DNA from: Chrysomallon squamiferum
Taxonomy: Eukaryota; Mollusca; Gastropoda; Neomphalida; Peltospiridae
Reading direction: 5' to 3'
Assembly (NCBI GenBank): GCA_012295275.1
Contig: CM022666.1
Span: forward strand, 447,501 to 482,500
DNA length: 35,000 nt
Under the pieces are notes generated by a model. It ran no database searches. It worked only from the letters and a program-made list of their open reading frames with translations, and had not been told where the DNA came from. Position numbers and translations under genes: made by a program. This document shows, piece after piece, positions 10,220 through 23,373 of this stretch (position 1 is the first letter of the stretch; every line of letters starts with the position of its first letter).

Positions 10220-11009
10220 TCATCGCAGGATTCCGCTTGCTAGCGAGTCCATGGATGAAGCGAGTCTCGAACGCACAGCCTGCGACACGCGAGGATTGCT
10301 GGCGGCCTTGCCGTGCCAGGAACTGTGCACCTTGTTGCGTGGGTATTGGAGACTGTCGTGTGGTCCGTTAAATAAATCGTTAAACAAGTAGTAGACGAGA
10401 CTTCGCTTTCCGACCAAGCGGTTGATCATATCCTTGAGCGCCGAGTTTCTCTTCAATGAATCCTGCTTCATCAGCTTTTTAAGCAGCGACCTTGAGCTTG
10501 GTTTCGTGGTCTTCCATCGCGTGTCGGAGCCGAAACGCTTCAGAAAACTGTTGTAATCGTCAAACTCCCTTTCCCTTCCGCTCCTGGGACGAGTGACGGC
10601 CTTCCAGTTCTGGTTGAGATCTCTCTGGCGCTGGTTCTGCAGAATCTTGTGGTTCCAGTACTGGATCTGGTCTGCGCTACGTTTCGATATCGTGTTTCCT
10701 TCCCGGCTGTACGTCGGGATCACGTTTTCGTTTCGGTTAAATTTCCCGTTCTCGTCTTCGTTCCGCACGCGACTCCAGTAAGCATCGTTGTTCCAGACCA
10801 GATTCCAGTTCGCCTTCTGGTCGGCGTTGTTCTTCCAGTTTCGGTTCCAACTGTTTTTCCAGTTCTCGTTTTTGTTCCTGGGAGCGAATGTTCTCAAGTC
10901 AAACACAGGGTAGTGTGGTGACAAGTAGGATAGGAAAACTCGTTTCTGGATATCCGTGTCTTGATCTGAATATTCTTTGTCTAAATGTACGCCAACACCA
11001 CTGCTTTCA
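10220..11009 (-). CDS. Secreted peptide precursor of unknown family, exon 2
   Basis: The minus-strand exon follows an acceptor read TAATGTGCAG (ending at 11010) and supplies residues 18-280, ending at TGA (10222-10220). Exon 1 contributes AG of the split Ser codon and this exon the T. The mature region is very basic, with cleavage pairs KR at about 40-41, 127-128, 175-176, 204-205 and 219-220 and KK at 195-196. The only amidation site is G-K-R at 218-220, predicting NSALKDMINRLV-NH2 (206-217). Residues 63-154 are Asn/Trp-rich (NENWKNSWNRNWKNN, ANWNLVWNN). A further candidate is SLVYYLFNDLF after residue 220. The protein ends MDSLASGILR, resembling the repeated peptide of the gene at 2274-2859. 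I do not recognise the family; a neuropeptide-type prohormone is the best reading. CpG and codon use are richer than in the flanking DNA. Confidence 0.85.
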
Positions 11010-11682
11010 CTGCACATTAGAAAAAACAAAGGGAAAAATAAAAATAAAAATAAAAATATTACTGCATACTGAGGTATCACTGTAACTATAAATAAATTAA
11101 TGATTAAAACTGATTGATTCTGAATTATACAATCATTACTGTTGTTGTTGATTCTATTATTCATATAGTTGTTGCTGTTGTTGTTGTTACTGTTGTTACT
11201 ACTGTTACTACTACTACTACTACCACTACTACTATTAATAATAATAATAATAATGTGTGTTCAAAACAGATAACTACAGAGAGGGTGAAATGAACAGCAA
11301 GCACTAGCGAGCAGGCAAAGTGCAGTTAATGAACAGATCAAATAAGAAGGAAGATAAACAGAAGAGAAGCCGGCTTAATCCATTCACTACCGATGAGTCT
11401 TCTTAATTACATATTTTCATTTGAACAGTGATGTCGACCTTGTGAAATATTCTTTAAAATAAAGACAAATGAATTTAGTTTTAGCAGTAATATATGTATA
11501 TATATGTATATACCTTTTTTATAATTTACAGACACACGCATATTCATCCATCCACACGTACGTACGACGTACATGCATACACATAAACATGTATTCAAAC
11601 ATGCACACACATGTATACATATATACAAATATGCATACATAAATGCATAGATGCAAGCATTTTTTTTTTCCTGTTTAATGAT

Positions 11683-12085
11683 CTCATTTAGTAACTTTAT
11701 TAGCATATTTTTATTGGTAATGACGTCACCTAGTAACTGGGTTAGTGCATCTTTCTTGTGACGTCACAACATTATAACTATGTATGTTTTCTGTTAGCAT
11801 ATGTTTTTCTCTCTGATAACGTTATTAAATATGTGTATATGTGTATATGTGTATATATGTATATGTGTATATACATAAATATACATACACATACTGAATA
11901 TATATATATATAAATCAATATTTTTCAGATGATGTCTTATGTTAACTGGATTAATGTGTGATTTTCTCTTTGCTTCATAAGGTAAGTTTTGTTTGATCAA
12001 TCTGATAACGTCTTTTCGATATCATATGTGACTCTGTATCTGATGACGTCATTTATTAACTATAATGATAGGTATTTAAGTAATT
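11683..12085. repeat. Degenerate ~40-55 bp repeat carrying palindromic CREs
   Basis: Related blocks have the form TGATGACGTCA, then TAGTAACTGGATTAGTGCAT, then a T/C-rich tail. Examples start near 11683 (GATCTCATTTAGTAACT), 11717 (GACGTCACCTAGTAACTGGG), 11758 (GACGTCACAAC), 11930 (GATGTCTTATGTTAACTGGA), 12002 (ATAACGTCTTTTCG) and 12041 (GACGTCATTTATTAACT). Three copies keep the exact octamer TGACGTCA (11721-11728, 11759-11766, 12044-12051). Some spacing is broken by a TA/GT microsatellite at 11830-11910. Confidence 0.55.
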
Positions 12086-12375
12086 TACTAATAGTGTGTT
12101 TACAGTTGTCACTTCAAACTGCTGTATTTAAATATCTGCTCGTTAACAGCTGGCGTGAAAGTCCACACAGGAAGGGAATGATTCGGTTTCCGGCTTACGT
12201 TGCAGAAGAAAACAACTGGTGTCTCACATAGCGTAATAACAACAGAAGACATCGTAGCTTTTCAGTTTGTCACATTTCGGTTTATCATCGCTAACAGAAT
12301 AACTTTGATGTGTCGCATAGTAATGATTTTTTTTTTCCAACAGTAGAATTCCTTTTTGTTGAGAAAGAATATAAA

Positions 12376-12377
<2 letters not shown>

Positions 12378-12460
<83 letters not shown>
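12378..12460. repeat. (GA)n microsatellite
   Basis: An uninterrupted GA run of about 80 bp in the intron of the minus-strand precursor gene. Confidence 0.97.
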
Positions 12461-12462
<2 letters not shown>

Positions 12463-12726
12463 TATTTAATATGTTAATTTATGTTTTTCTTATTCTTTCT
12501 TAAAAAATGTATATATATATATTCCCCTCTTTTCATTGACTTTAATCATTTTACTTTCACTGAACCTGTAATTTTTGTCTACACGGTTAGTTTGGAAGAA
12601 CGCTTTCTTTTGTTTGGTATCTTATAAGAAAAGTATAATCTAAGAATTTATATACGGTTACCGAGATTACATTTATAGATCATGTTGCCCTTTTCGTTTG
12701 CATAATAACTAGCACATACGCAAATA

Positions 12727-12730
<4 letters not shown>

Positions 12731-12807
<77 letters not shown>

Positions 12808-12830
12808 ATAATAATAATAATAATAATAAT
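12731..12830. repeat. (AAT)n with internal inverted (ATT) block
   Basis: AAT units, a short ATT block (about 12795-12807), then AAT again. It can fold back on itself. Confidence 0.93.
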
Positions 12831-13170
12831 TAATTAATAACAAAAGTTCTAAATTTCTAAATTCCAAATCAGTCACACGCACAAACGTACTGAAACATAA
12901 AAAATACATATGCAAACCGACAGGTACACACACACTCACAGACACAAATATGCACGCACACACAAATACAAACACGCGCATGCACGCACACGCACACACA
13001 GCGTCACATACTCATAACTTCGTCCAGTTACATTCCCAACAACACTATGACCAGAAATACCAGATAAAATTATCTAAAATACATTTTTAAACGACCTCGT
13101 ACAAACCACTCCTGACAGTATAAATTCAGAGAGCATTCTAAGTACTGAAACAAATGACAGGAAAACTCAC

Positions 13171-13223
13171 CTGAAAGCTGCCAGTGAGCAGACGACAGTA
13201 AGCATTGTCCAGAACCGATTCAT
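13171..13223 (-). CDS. Secreted peptide precursor of unknown family, exon 1 (signal peptide)
   Basis: On the minus strand ATG (13223-13221) begins MNRFWTMLTVVCSLAAF plus AG of a split codon, ending at donor GTGAGT. Joined to the exon starting at 11009 this gives ...SLAAFSESSGVG, a 17-18 residue signal peptide with a compact hydrophobic core and a likely cleavage after about residue 18. The start lies about 50 bp downstream of a TATA box, giving a short 5' UTR. Total coding length is 53 + 790 = 843 bases, exactly 281 codons including the stop. Confidence 0.85.
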
Positions 13224-13264
13224 TTTTCCGCCAAACTGTCACAAACTCGTCTGGAGCGATTTGG

Positions 13265-13295
13265 CACGTGGTTTTATAGCCTGGCTGTGACGTCA
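13265..13295 (-). promoter_or_regulatory. Core promoter: CRE, TATA box and E-box
   Basis: Reading the minus strand towards the gene: palindromic CRE TGACGTCA (13295-13288), TATAAAA (about 13278-13272) and E-box CACGTG (13270-13265). The TATA box is about 50 bp upstream of the ATG, so transcription would start near 13245. A CRE close to a TATA box is a common arrangement in promoters of cAMP-regulated prohormone genes. Another TGACGTCA lies at 14044-14051, about 0.8 kb further upstream. Confidence 0.7.
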
Positions 13296-13579
13296 CGTCG
13301 TTGATGTTGTTGAATCGGTGGCTGGTGGGAGGTGAACAGAGGGGTGCATTTTTTTTTTTTTTTTTTCACCCAGCGCGAATTACATTAGGAATAATAATCC
13401 AAATCGCGAAGAGCTAATTGAGCTGCGGCTAGCCAATCGGGATTCATTATCCTGATTAGTTGACGCTATGAAAGGACATTAGTGTAAATCTGTGGCAAGA
13501 AAAATAAGGCTGAAATGTCGAAGTACGCCGAGGTGTAGAGCAATGAAACTGAAATTTTTGAAACTTCACACAATCAGTC

Positions 13580-13990
13580 AAGATTTCTAGATATGTTGAA
13601 ATTCACGTATTTAGATATCTTAACGTCTGATTTCTAAATGATAAGTCGATATTTCTACGCATTAAGTCCAGATCTGTAAATGTTAATATGTGACATATAT
13701 AAGTAAAATCGTTAGAGTTCTAGATCACTAGAAACTAAGTCTCTGATGTCTAGATAATAACTAGATATTTCTAAATGTATATATAAGTAAAATCGTTAGA
13801 GTTCTAGATCACTAGAAACTAAGTCTCTGATGTCTAGATAATAACTAGATATCTCTAAATGTATCTCTTGATACCAAATTGGAAACCTCAACATGTTAAG
13901 TCGACATTTCTAAATAACTGGTCTTCATCTTTAGATAATAAATCTAAAGTTCTGTACAATATATCAATGTTTTGAGATAACGAGATTTCT
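13580..13990. repeat. Degenerate ~21-bp repeat with an 84-bp higher-order duplication
   Basis: The region is built from diverged 21-22 bp monomers of the type TTTCTAAATGATAAGTCGATA. Within it an 84-bp unit (4 x 21) is duplicated nearly exactly: AAGTAAAATCGTTAGAG starts at 13701 and again at 13785, and the only clear difference at the distal end is GATATTTCT versus GATATCTCT. Confidence 0.75.
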
Positions 13991-14051
13991 CTCCAAAATA
14001 CTGATATTGATATCAGGTAGTTATTTATTTCGGATAATAACTGTGACGTCA

Positions 14052-17030
<2,979 letters not shown>

Positions 17031-17077
17031 TTTACGTTCTCTGAAGAGGTGAGACAAATAAGAAGAAAACTGTGAAA

Positions 17078-17111
17078 ATGAATACAAGTGAAAAGAGTCT
17101 GTGTAGTATCG
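17078..17111 (+). CDS. BTB/POZ protein (serine-enriched-protein-like), exon 1
   Basis: ATG with A at -3 begins MNTSEKSLCSI plus one base G, ending at donor GTACGA (17112). The next exon begins AG, so the split codon is GAG (Glu) and the protein reads ...CSI-E-ESHGAPALN. The exon was chosen because it supplies a start, an acceptable donor and exactly the phase needed. It is short, so confidence is lower than for the BTB exons. Confidence 0.6.
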
Positions 17112-17392
17112 GTACGAAACAGAATTTTATTTTAAAATGTTCAGTAGGCGTGGCCAGCAGTCATTGTAACCTGTACTCAGTATTAATCTTTATATTCAGT
17201 TCAAAACTGTAATATAGTTAACAAAGCAAAAATAGTTATATCCAGACAGATATACGTGGGAAATGAATTCTGATGAAATATCAACAAAATGTATTTGCCT
17301 GTTTCTCTGTTTCTCTCTTTCTTTCATTTATTTTTTGTCTTCTTTTGTAAATAATTTCAATCACTTTACTGTTGTTATCATCATCATCATCA

Positions 17393-17393
<1 letters not shown>

Positions 17394-17463
<70 letters not shown>
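17394..17463. repeat. (ATT)n microsatellite abutting a splice acceptor
   Basis: About 70 bp of ATT, seven bases before the acceptor TTTCTACAG (ends 17470). Poly-Ile translations are artefacts. Confidence 0.97.
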
Positions 17464-17470
17464 TCTACAG

Positions 17471-17699
17471 AGGAATCTCACGGAGCTCCTGCATTAAACA
17501 AAGATGTATCCACGGCGGCGCGTGGTTATGAAAATGACGTCACTGATGACGAGTTTATGATGGTAGATGACGCAAGCTCTTTGTGTCACACGCTAGAGTA
17601 CATCATGTGTGTCCCGGAAATGTGTGACGTGGTGTTTTTTGTGGGGAAGAAAATGGAGCCTGTGTACGGGCTGAAGGCTGTTCTGTCTGCAAGAAGCAG
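17471..17699 (+). CDS. BTB/POZ protein, exon 2 (first half of BTB domain)
   Basis: Follows acceptor TTTCTACAG. It encodes residues 12-87 of a 242-residue protein: an acidic N-terminal stretch (NDVTDDEFMMVDDAS) and then the start of a BTB/POZ fold, LEYIMCVPEMCDVVFFVGKK followed by MEPVYGLKAVLSARS. The C-D-V-x-F-x-V-G strand and the later H/A-V-L-x-A-R-S helix are hallmarks of BTB domains. The pattern P-E-x-C-D-V-x-F-x-V-G...A-V-L-x-A-R-S matches my recollection of the serine-enriched protein (Drosophila gprs) BTB domain, including Ala/Gly-rich residues where most BTB proteins have a His. The donor is the weak GTTTGT (17700), chosen because it leaves AG, and the next exon's T completes Ser and restores the helix S-VLYKTL. 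Confidence 0.85.
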
Positions 17700-17832
17700 G
17701 TTTGTTTCATCTAGCTAAATCTTTCCAAATGTATGCATTGATGTTTGTATGTGTATGATAGCGATAGATTTAGACAGATATTGATAGAAGACAGATAGAG
17801 AGATAGGCTGATAGACTGATAGATAGATTGAC

Positions 17833-17871
<39 letters not shown>

Positions 17872-17912
17872 GAGACAGACTGATAGACTGATAGATTAAC
17901 AGATATATTAGC

Positions 17913-17944
<32 letters not shown>

Positions 17945-18297
17945 TGTATGTATGTATGAATGAATGTATGTGTGTCTGTATCTATTCATTTCACAACTGT
18001 CAGATATCTGACTGGTCTATATATATATATATCTGTAATATCTATATGAGTATATATATGTATGTATTATTGATATGCTTCGACATAATGGTCTTGAGTT
18101 TATCCGCTAAAGCGCAATAGAGGATTGACATTAAAACCTACCGCGTCTTGCAACAACCACACAAAACCGTAACAGCTTTAGTTTTCTTGATAAGAGAAAT
18201 CTCGATATAAATAATTTGAGATATTAATTATTTTTTATAATTAAGTTTAAAGAAAACTGTAAATCTTTATTTTTATTTTTATTTTTTTTTCTTCCAG
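17700..18297 (+). other. Intron 2 of the BTB gene with GATA and GTAT repeats
   Basis: The intron contains a degenerate GATA/GACA array (17759-17908, cleanest at 17830-17870), (GTAT)n at about 17917-17957, and a T-rich polypyrimidine tract before the acceptor at 18297. Intron 3 (18555-19142) starts with a (GTAT)n tract directly after the donor (18563-18634). Intron 4 (19301-19993) contains CA/TA repeats (19654-19720). Confidence 0.8.
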
Positions 18298-18554
18298 TGT
18301 TTTATACAAAACGTTGCAGTTCTTCCAAGAAAAATCTTCTCGAAAAGCGCAAAGTGCGAATCGATCAGGAAAGATGTTGCGATTCTTTCCTTTCCGGAAC
18401 AAACAGCGGAATTTCCCGAAACCAAAGCCAGGACACCAGAGTGCGCCGGAGAAAATAGTAGTTCCGGTTTCCAGTTACAGCATTAGTGTGTTCAGAAAGT
18501 TTAACGCATTCCTCCATCTCGGTCACGTGACACTTACGGACGATACAGTAATTG
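18298..18554 (+). CDS. BTB/POZ protein, exon 3 (BTB insert and second half)
   Basis: Follows acceptor TTTTCTTCCAG (ends 18297) and ends at the consensus donor GTAAGT (18555). It encodes residues 88-173: VLYKTLQFFQEK, a basic insert (about residues 98-140, including GKMLRFFPFRNKQRN and several Pro/Lys), and then the late BTB helices SYSISVFRKFNAFLHLGHVT and LTDDTVIG. Family members as I recall them carry an insert with a K-L-R-x-F core between the BTB halves at the same place, supporting the serine-enriched-protein-like assignment. BTB domains serve as dimerisation and cullin-adaptor modules; the role here is not known. Confidence 0.83.
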
Positions 18555-19142
18555 GTAAGTTGATGTATGTATGTATATGTATGTATATGTATGTATATGT
18601 ATGAATATGTATGTATATGTATGTATGTATGTATTACGTATGTATACGTTTGTACGTATGGTAATAGTAACAGTTTACTTGGTGAAATGTTCACTGGACG
18701 GAATCAGGAATTACTGGAGAGATCAACTTACTGCAGCTTTTCTTCTCACTAATTATCTAACATACTAACTGTCCTGGGTAAAGTGAATGTTCAGAAACAC
18801 GACAGACGTGCTTACATATTCTTCGGTTAATTTACAGTTTGAAAGTAATAAAACAATAAACTAGTTCTAGGCTTAAAGCAATCATAATACGTCATTTTCT
18901 CCTGAATTAATTTTACTGCACATTAGGTACGTTAGATAAATAGGCTGAGAAAATGACTGAAAGAGAGACAAAGACATGCTGTTGAAATGATTTTATTTAA
19001 TAAAACATAGATTCTTCATCATCACCATCATCTTATTACTATTGTTGTTGTTGTTGTGACTACTACTACAAAAAGGAAATTGGTTGTCGTCGTTGTTGAT
19101 GTTGTTTGGTTTATGTTTATAACTTCGTTTTACCTACGACAG

Positions 19143-19300
19143 GCCTGCTGTGTGCTGCGTCTGACTTCGCGGTTGACGATCTGGCTGACGCCTGCTGGAA
19201 GTTTCTACAAAAATCTTCTTCAGCTGGAGACGTGTCGTCGATAATAAGACCTGCACGACGATACAGATTTCACCCTTACTACTCCACGATTCAGGCCAAG
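19143..19300 (+). CDS. BTB/POZ protein, exon 4 (end of BTB)
   Basis: Acceptor TACGACAG (ends 19142). The first two bases GC complete a Gly codon with the G left by the previous exon, giving VIG-LLCAASDFAVDDLADACWKFL. This is the last BTB helix pair, A-A-(D/S)-x-(F/Y)-x-(V/L)-x-x-L, leading to a C-x-x-F/W-L end. After it come KSSSAGDVSS and a basic RPARRYRFHPYY segment. The exon ends AAG|GTAAAA in phase 0. Confidence 0.83.
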
Positions 19301-19993
19301 GTAAAACAGATTTAAACATTTTACTGCTTGTAAAATACTGACTGTTTAACGTAAAAAAGTAATGTGTCTGTAAACAGACCAATCAGTTAGATTTAAGTTG
19401 TTCTCAAGTACGGATCATTTAACGAAGTATTCATCTAACTGTTGGTGATCGTAGTTATTTCCCTTCAATCGTAACTTATTAAATAAACGGGCTTCCCATC
19501 ATCAGACGATGTAACATTTTGCTGGCTAAACTTTTTTAACTTCTGGAATTTTTTTCTAATAAAAAAAGCATATGTGAGATTTAGAAATATGGGGGCATTG
19601 TTATTAAGACATTATAACAGTTTTAGGGTAAAGAAAACATATAGGTAACTGGACACACACACACACACACATACAGAGAGACACATACATATACAAATAT
19701 ATATATATATATATATATAAACTCGTGTACAAAGATAAATATAAAAACAAGTCTGGTTCCGTTTCTGATTATTTTTAATTATATAATCCTTGTAATTATG
19801 TTCTCTCATTACTCGTATTTATTTTTCCATACCGAGCTGCGGACAGCCATTTTAAAACTAATTTTATTCTGTTTAGTTATTAAATAATTATTTACATTCG
19901 TCTAGATTTACAATTACATCATAATTAAAAACATATCTCTTACAAAATGCAAAGACGTCCATTTTGAAACTAATGAAGTACATTTTATTCCAG

Positions 19994-20044
19994 ATGCAGA
20001 CAACGTCACTTTCCAGACGACAGTCTCAGTTGGACAGCCGATGA
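19994..20044 (+). CDS. BTB/POZ protein, terminal exon
   Basis: Follows acceptor TTTTATTCCAG (ends 19993) in phase 0 and encodes MQTTSLSRRQSQLDSR then TGA. With exons of 34, 229, 257, 158 and 51 bases the coding total is 729 bases, exactly 243 codons. The protein therefore ends about 50 residues after the BTB fold, with a Ser/Arg-rich tail and no BACK or Kelch region. If the family assignment is right this is a short member, or a short isoform; a longer isoform spliced further downstream cannot be excluded. AATAAA follows at 20311. Confidence 0.65.
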   Translation: MQTTSLSRRQSQLDSR

Positions 20045-20310
20045 TGACGTAACAGAAAATCTAGCTGGATTTATCTCTCTTGTTCATTTAAACCGACGTC
20101 TGCTTACATAAAGAAAAAAGAAAAAAAGAAAAACAGAAAAAAATGAAAAAGAAGATTGTTGGTGTCGCTTTGTTCAGTGTGGTTAGTCACAGATGTTATG
20201 GGGAACTCATCAAAGCCAGCGAGTGTAATTACTATCAGTCACCTAACACATTTCCAACATAATTCGTGTACGAGGGTCACATTTCATAGTGTTATATAAA
20301 CGCAAGGTAA

Positions 20311-20316
20311 AATAAA
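20311..20316 (+). terminator. Candidate poly(A) signal of the BTB gene
   Basis: AATAAA 267 bp after the TGA at 20042-20044, followed by T-rich sequence (CTTGCTGTTTGTTC). Confidence 0.5.
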
Positions 20317-20894
20317 TGTAGATCATTTATGATTACAAAACTTGATCTTGCTGTTTGTTCTTATTTCTTCCTTTTTTTTTTTTGTCTATAATTTTTATTT
20401 TAACTACACACAATTACTACTACTATTACAATTATTACTTGTACTAGTACTATGCCAGTACTGCTACTACTATTACTACTACTATTACTACTATTACTAT
20501 TATTACTACTACTATAACAGTACTACTACTCAACTACAATTAGAACTACTGCTACCACTAGTACTACTACTACTACTTTTACTATTAGTACAACTATTAC
20601 AGTTATTAGTACCTTTTACTGTTATTACTACTACTCTACTAGTAGTAATAATAAGAAGAAGTACGAAAAAACCCTGAACTACACATTTTCGGGTTAGAGT
20701 CGAGTTTTCTGTGTTCCTTATACTCACAACCCTGTGGATACGCCCTAACTGTAGCAGACTGATTTATTTACATACAGCTTTCAGTCGTATCATAAGCTAC
20801 TGAATAAAAATAGCATCATGTGATGTCAATAATTTTCAAGTGTTACTTTTACTGCTACTACTATTACACTAATATTAGGCATCAGAACTGCTTC

Positions 20895-20952
<58 letters not shown>

Positions 20953-21145
20953 GATGTTTAAACGCAAACGAGCTATGAATATAAAAAGCCTAACTTTTTG
21001 TTGGATACTGCAGGATATTTCGTGAAGCAATCTAGGAGAGATAACTCTTCCAGTCAAAGCTATCAATAGTTATTTCCCCTGAATAATAAAGACGGTTCAA
21101 ATACGAAAGAATAGAACAAACGTATGTTAGTCCAGTCGCGCGCGC

Positions 21146-21225
<80 letters not shown>

Positions 21226-21252
21226 ATTTATTTATTCATAAGTTTGGAAAAT

Positions 21253-21330
<78 letters not shown>

Positions 21331-21503
21331 GTTTTCGTGTGTGTGGTTCTCTCTATTTTTTTTATGTATTTCATTAGTAAGTTGTTTAGCTATTTATTTA
21401 TCTGGATTTTTGTTTAATTTATTTATAAAACAATTTTAAATATAAGCTCATATTTTATCCATTTGTTTTCCTTTATACATATTTTCTACAGGTATGTTGA
21501 TAA

Positions 21504-21556
<53 letters not shown>

Positions 21557-22222
21557 CACCAGGTAGACTTGCAGCAATAACCAACAGTAACAAATTTAAT
21601 TAAAGTAAAATATAATAATTAAGATTAAATAAATGAATAAATAAACAAACAAACAAATAAGCCAAAAAAAAAATATATATATATATTCAATAATAAAAAA
21701 ATAAATAAATTATTTTAAAAATTAAAAAAACAAATAAACAAATATTTAGTTTAATCGATTTTAATCAAGCGAATGGGAAAAAAAAAAAAAAAAACCACAT
21801 AAATTTGTAAGTATACAATATCTATAAAGACTGTACCACGTGACAACAAATCATCAAATAACACGCAAAGACATTTTCTGTCTCCATTTCACTACTCGTG
21901 ATCAGTTTTGCTAAATTTAAGCGTTTGTCAGAGCACTTGCAAGTCTTTACAGGTAGGTTTTCTCTTCTTTTTTCCATATCACATGTAGTTCATTATCTAC
22001 AAATGTAGAGGGTTCGTGGTACAGAAAGTACTACAATAGTAATATTTGACATTGCTTGTGTTTAAATCTGAGATCGTGAAAGAGTGAACTGGTAAAGTGT
22101 CACCTGCACAGGGCGAGTACGACTCACTGCATGAACACCTACACCACGTCATCAACGTGATTTTCTGTACTCCCTTTATAGAGCTCTGTTTGTAACGGGA
22201 AACTATTTTAGAGCAGATAAGT
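20317..22222. other. Intergenic microsatellite-rich spacer
   Basis: Contains imperfect (ACT/CTA)n 20403-20650, (TTA)n 20897-20953, (CG)5 then (GT)n 21137-21222, (CT)n 21256-21327 and (AAT)n 21507-21554. The 21560-21760 stretch is A-rich (AAATAAAC motifs). No gene is supported. Confidence 0.8.
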
Positions 22223-22462
<240 letters not shown>

Positions 22463-23265
22463 ACACGCACACACACACGAACAGAAGCCATTTTATCAAA
22501 CAGTAATATAAAACTACGTTAATTTAGTCAGAGTTTTAGAAAAAACGAAATAACTACAAACATGATATGTAATTTTAATTGTTTTTGCGACCACTAATGT
22601 GTTATTTATTCATTCACTTATTTACTGAATATTAGTACATAATAAAGAACCACAGACAGGCTGAAACAGGAAAAAAAACAAAACACAACAAATACAAAAC
22701 AAGCAAAAACCAGTAAAAACAAAAAAGACATAAAAGATCTTTTTTTTTCTTTGTTCACCTCAAGTAAAATACAATTCTTCTCCAAGCAAGCAGGTTTTAG
22801 CGTGAATCAGCGACTTTATACTGAAATAAATAAAATAAAAATAAAAATAATTTCTTGCTCTGACGTATTTCAAGTAATAAAAACGGTCTGATCTAATTTC
22901 ATGTAAAACAGCCTGTTTTCCGCTAATGTTAAACACATGATGCTGTTTTTAGAGGTAATTTGTTACCTTCTTGGTATGTGTCACGATGTAGGACAAATAA
23001 AAAGATTTAGGCTGGAACTANGTATGCATGCTTCTGTCGTGAATGTGAATACATATTGTCTATGTGCAGAGTCTATTCAGACGTAGTACATAAGACAGAG
23101 AATATTCATAATGCTAAATTACATAAGAATGTATGTAAATATGAATGTGTTTATATTTATGTATTTGCATATGTGTATATATATATATACAAACATTCAT
23201 TTGTATGTAGCTACATACCAATATACAAATATAAATATATGTATATGTGTGTACTTGTATGTATG

Positions 23266-23373
<108 letters not shown>

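Larger units (their letters stand above)
11010..13170 (-). other. Intron of the minus-strand precursor gene
   Basis: On the minus strand the donor is GTGAGT (13170-13165) and the acceptor TAATGTGCAG (ends 11010). The phase is conserved across the junction (2 + 1 bases). It contains GTT/ACT repeats at 11146-11250, TA/CA tracts at 11490-11640 and 11830-11910, a degenerate CRE-bearing repeat (11683-12085), a GA tract (12378-12460), an AAT tract (12731-12830) and CA-rich sequence at 12925-13000. Confidence 0.85.

Noticed and set aside
10593-11085. Plus-strand frames over the minus-strand precursor
   Set aside because: Shadow frames. The minus-strand frame has a phase-matched signal exon, dibasic sites and a promoter.
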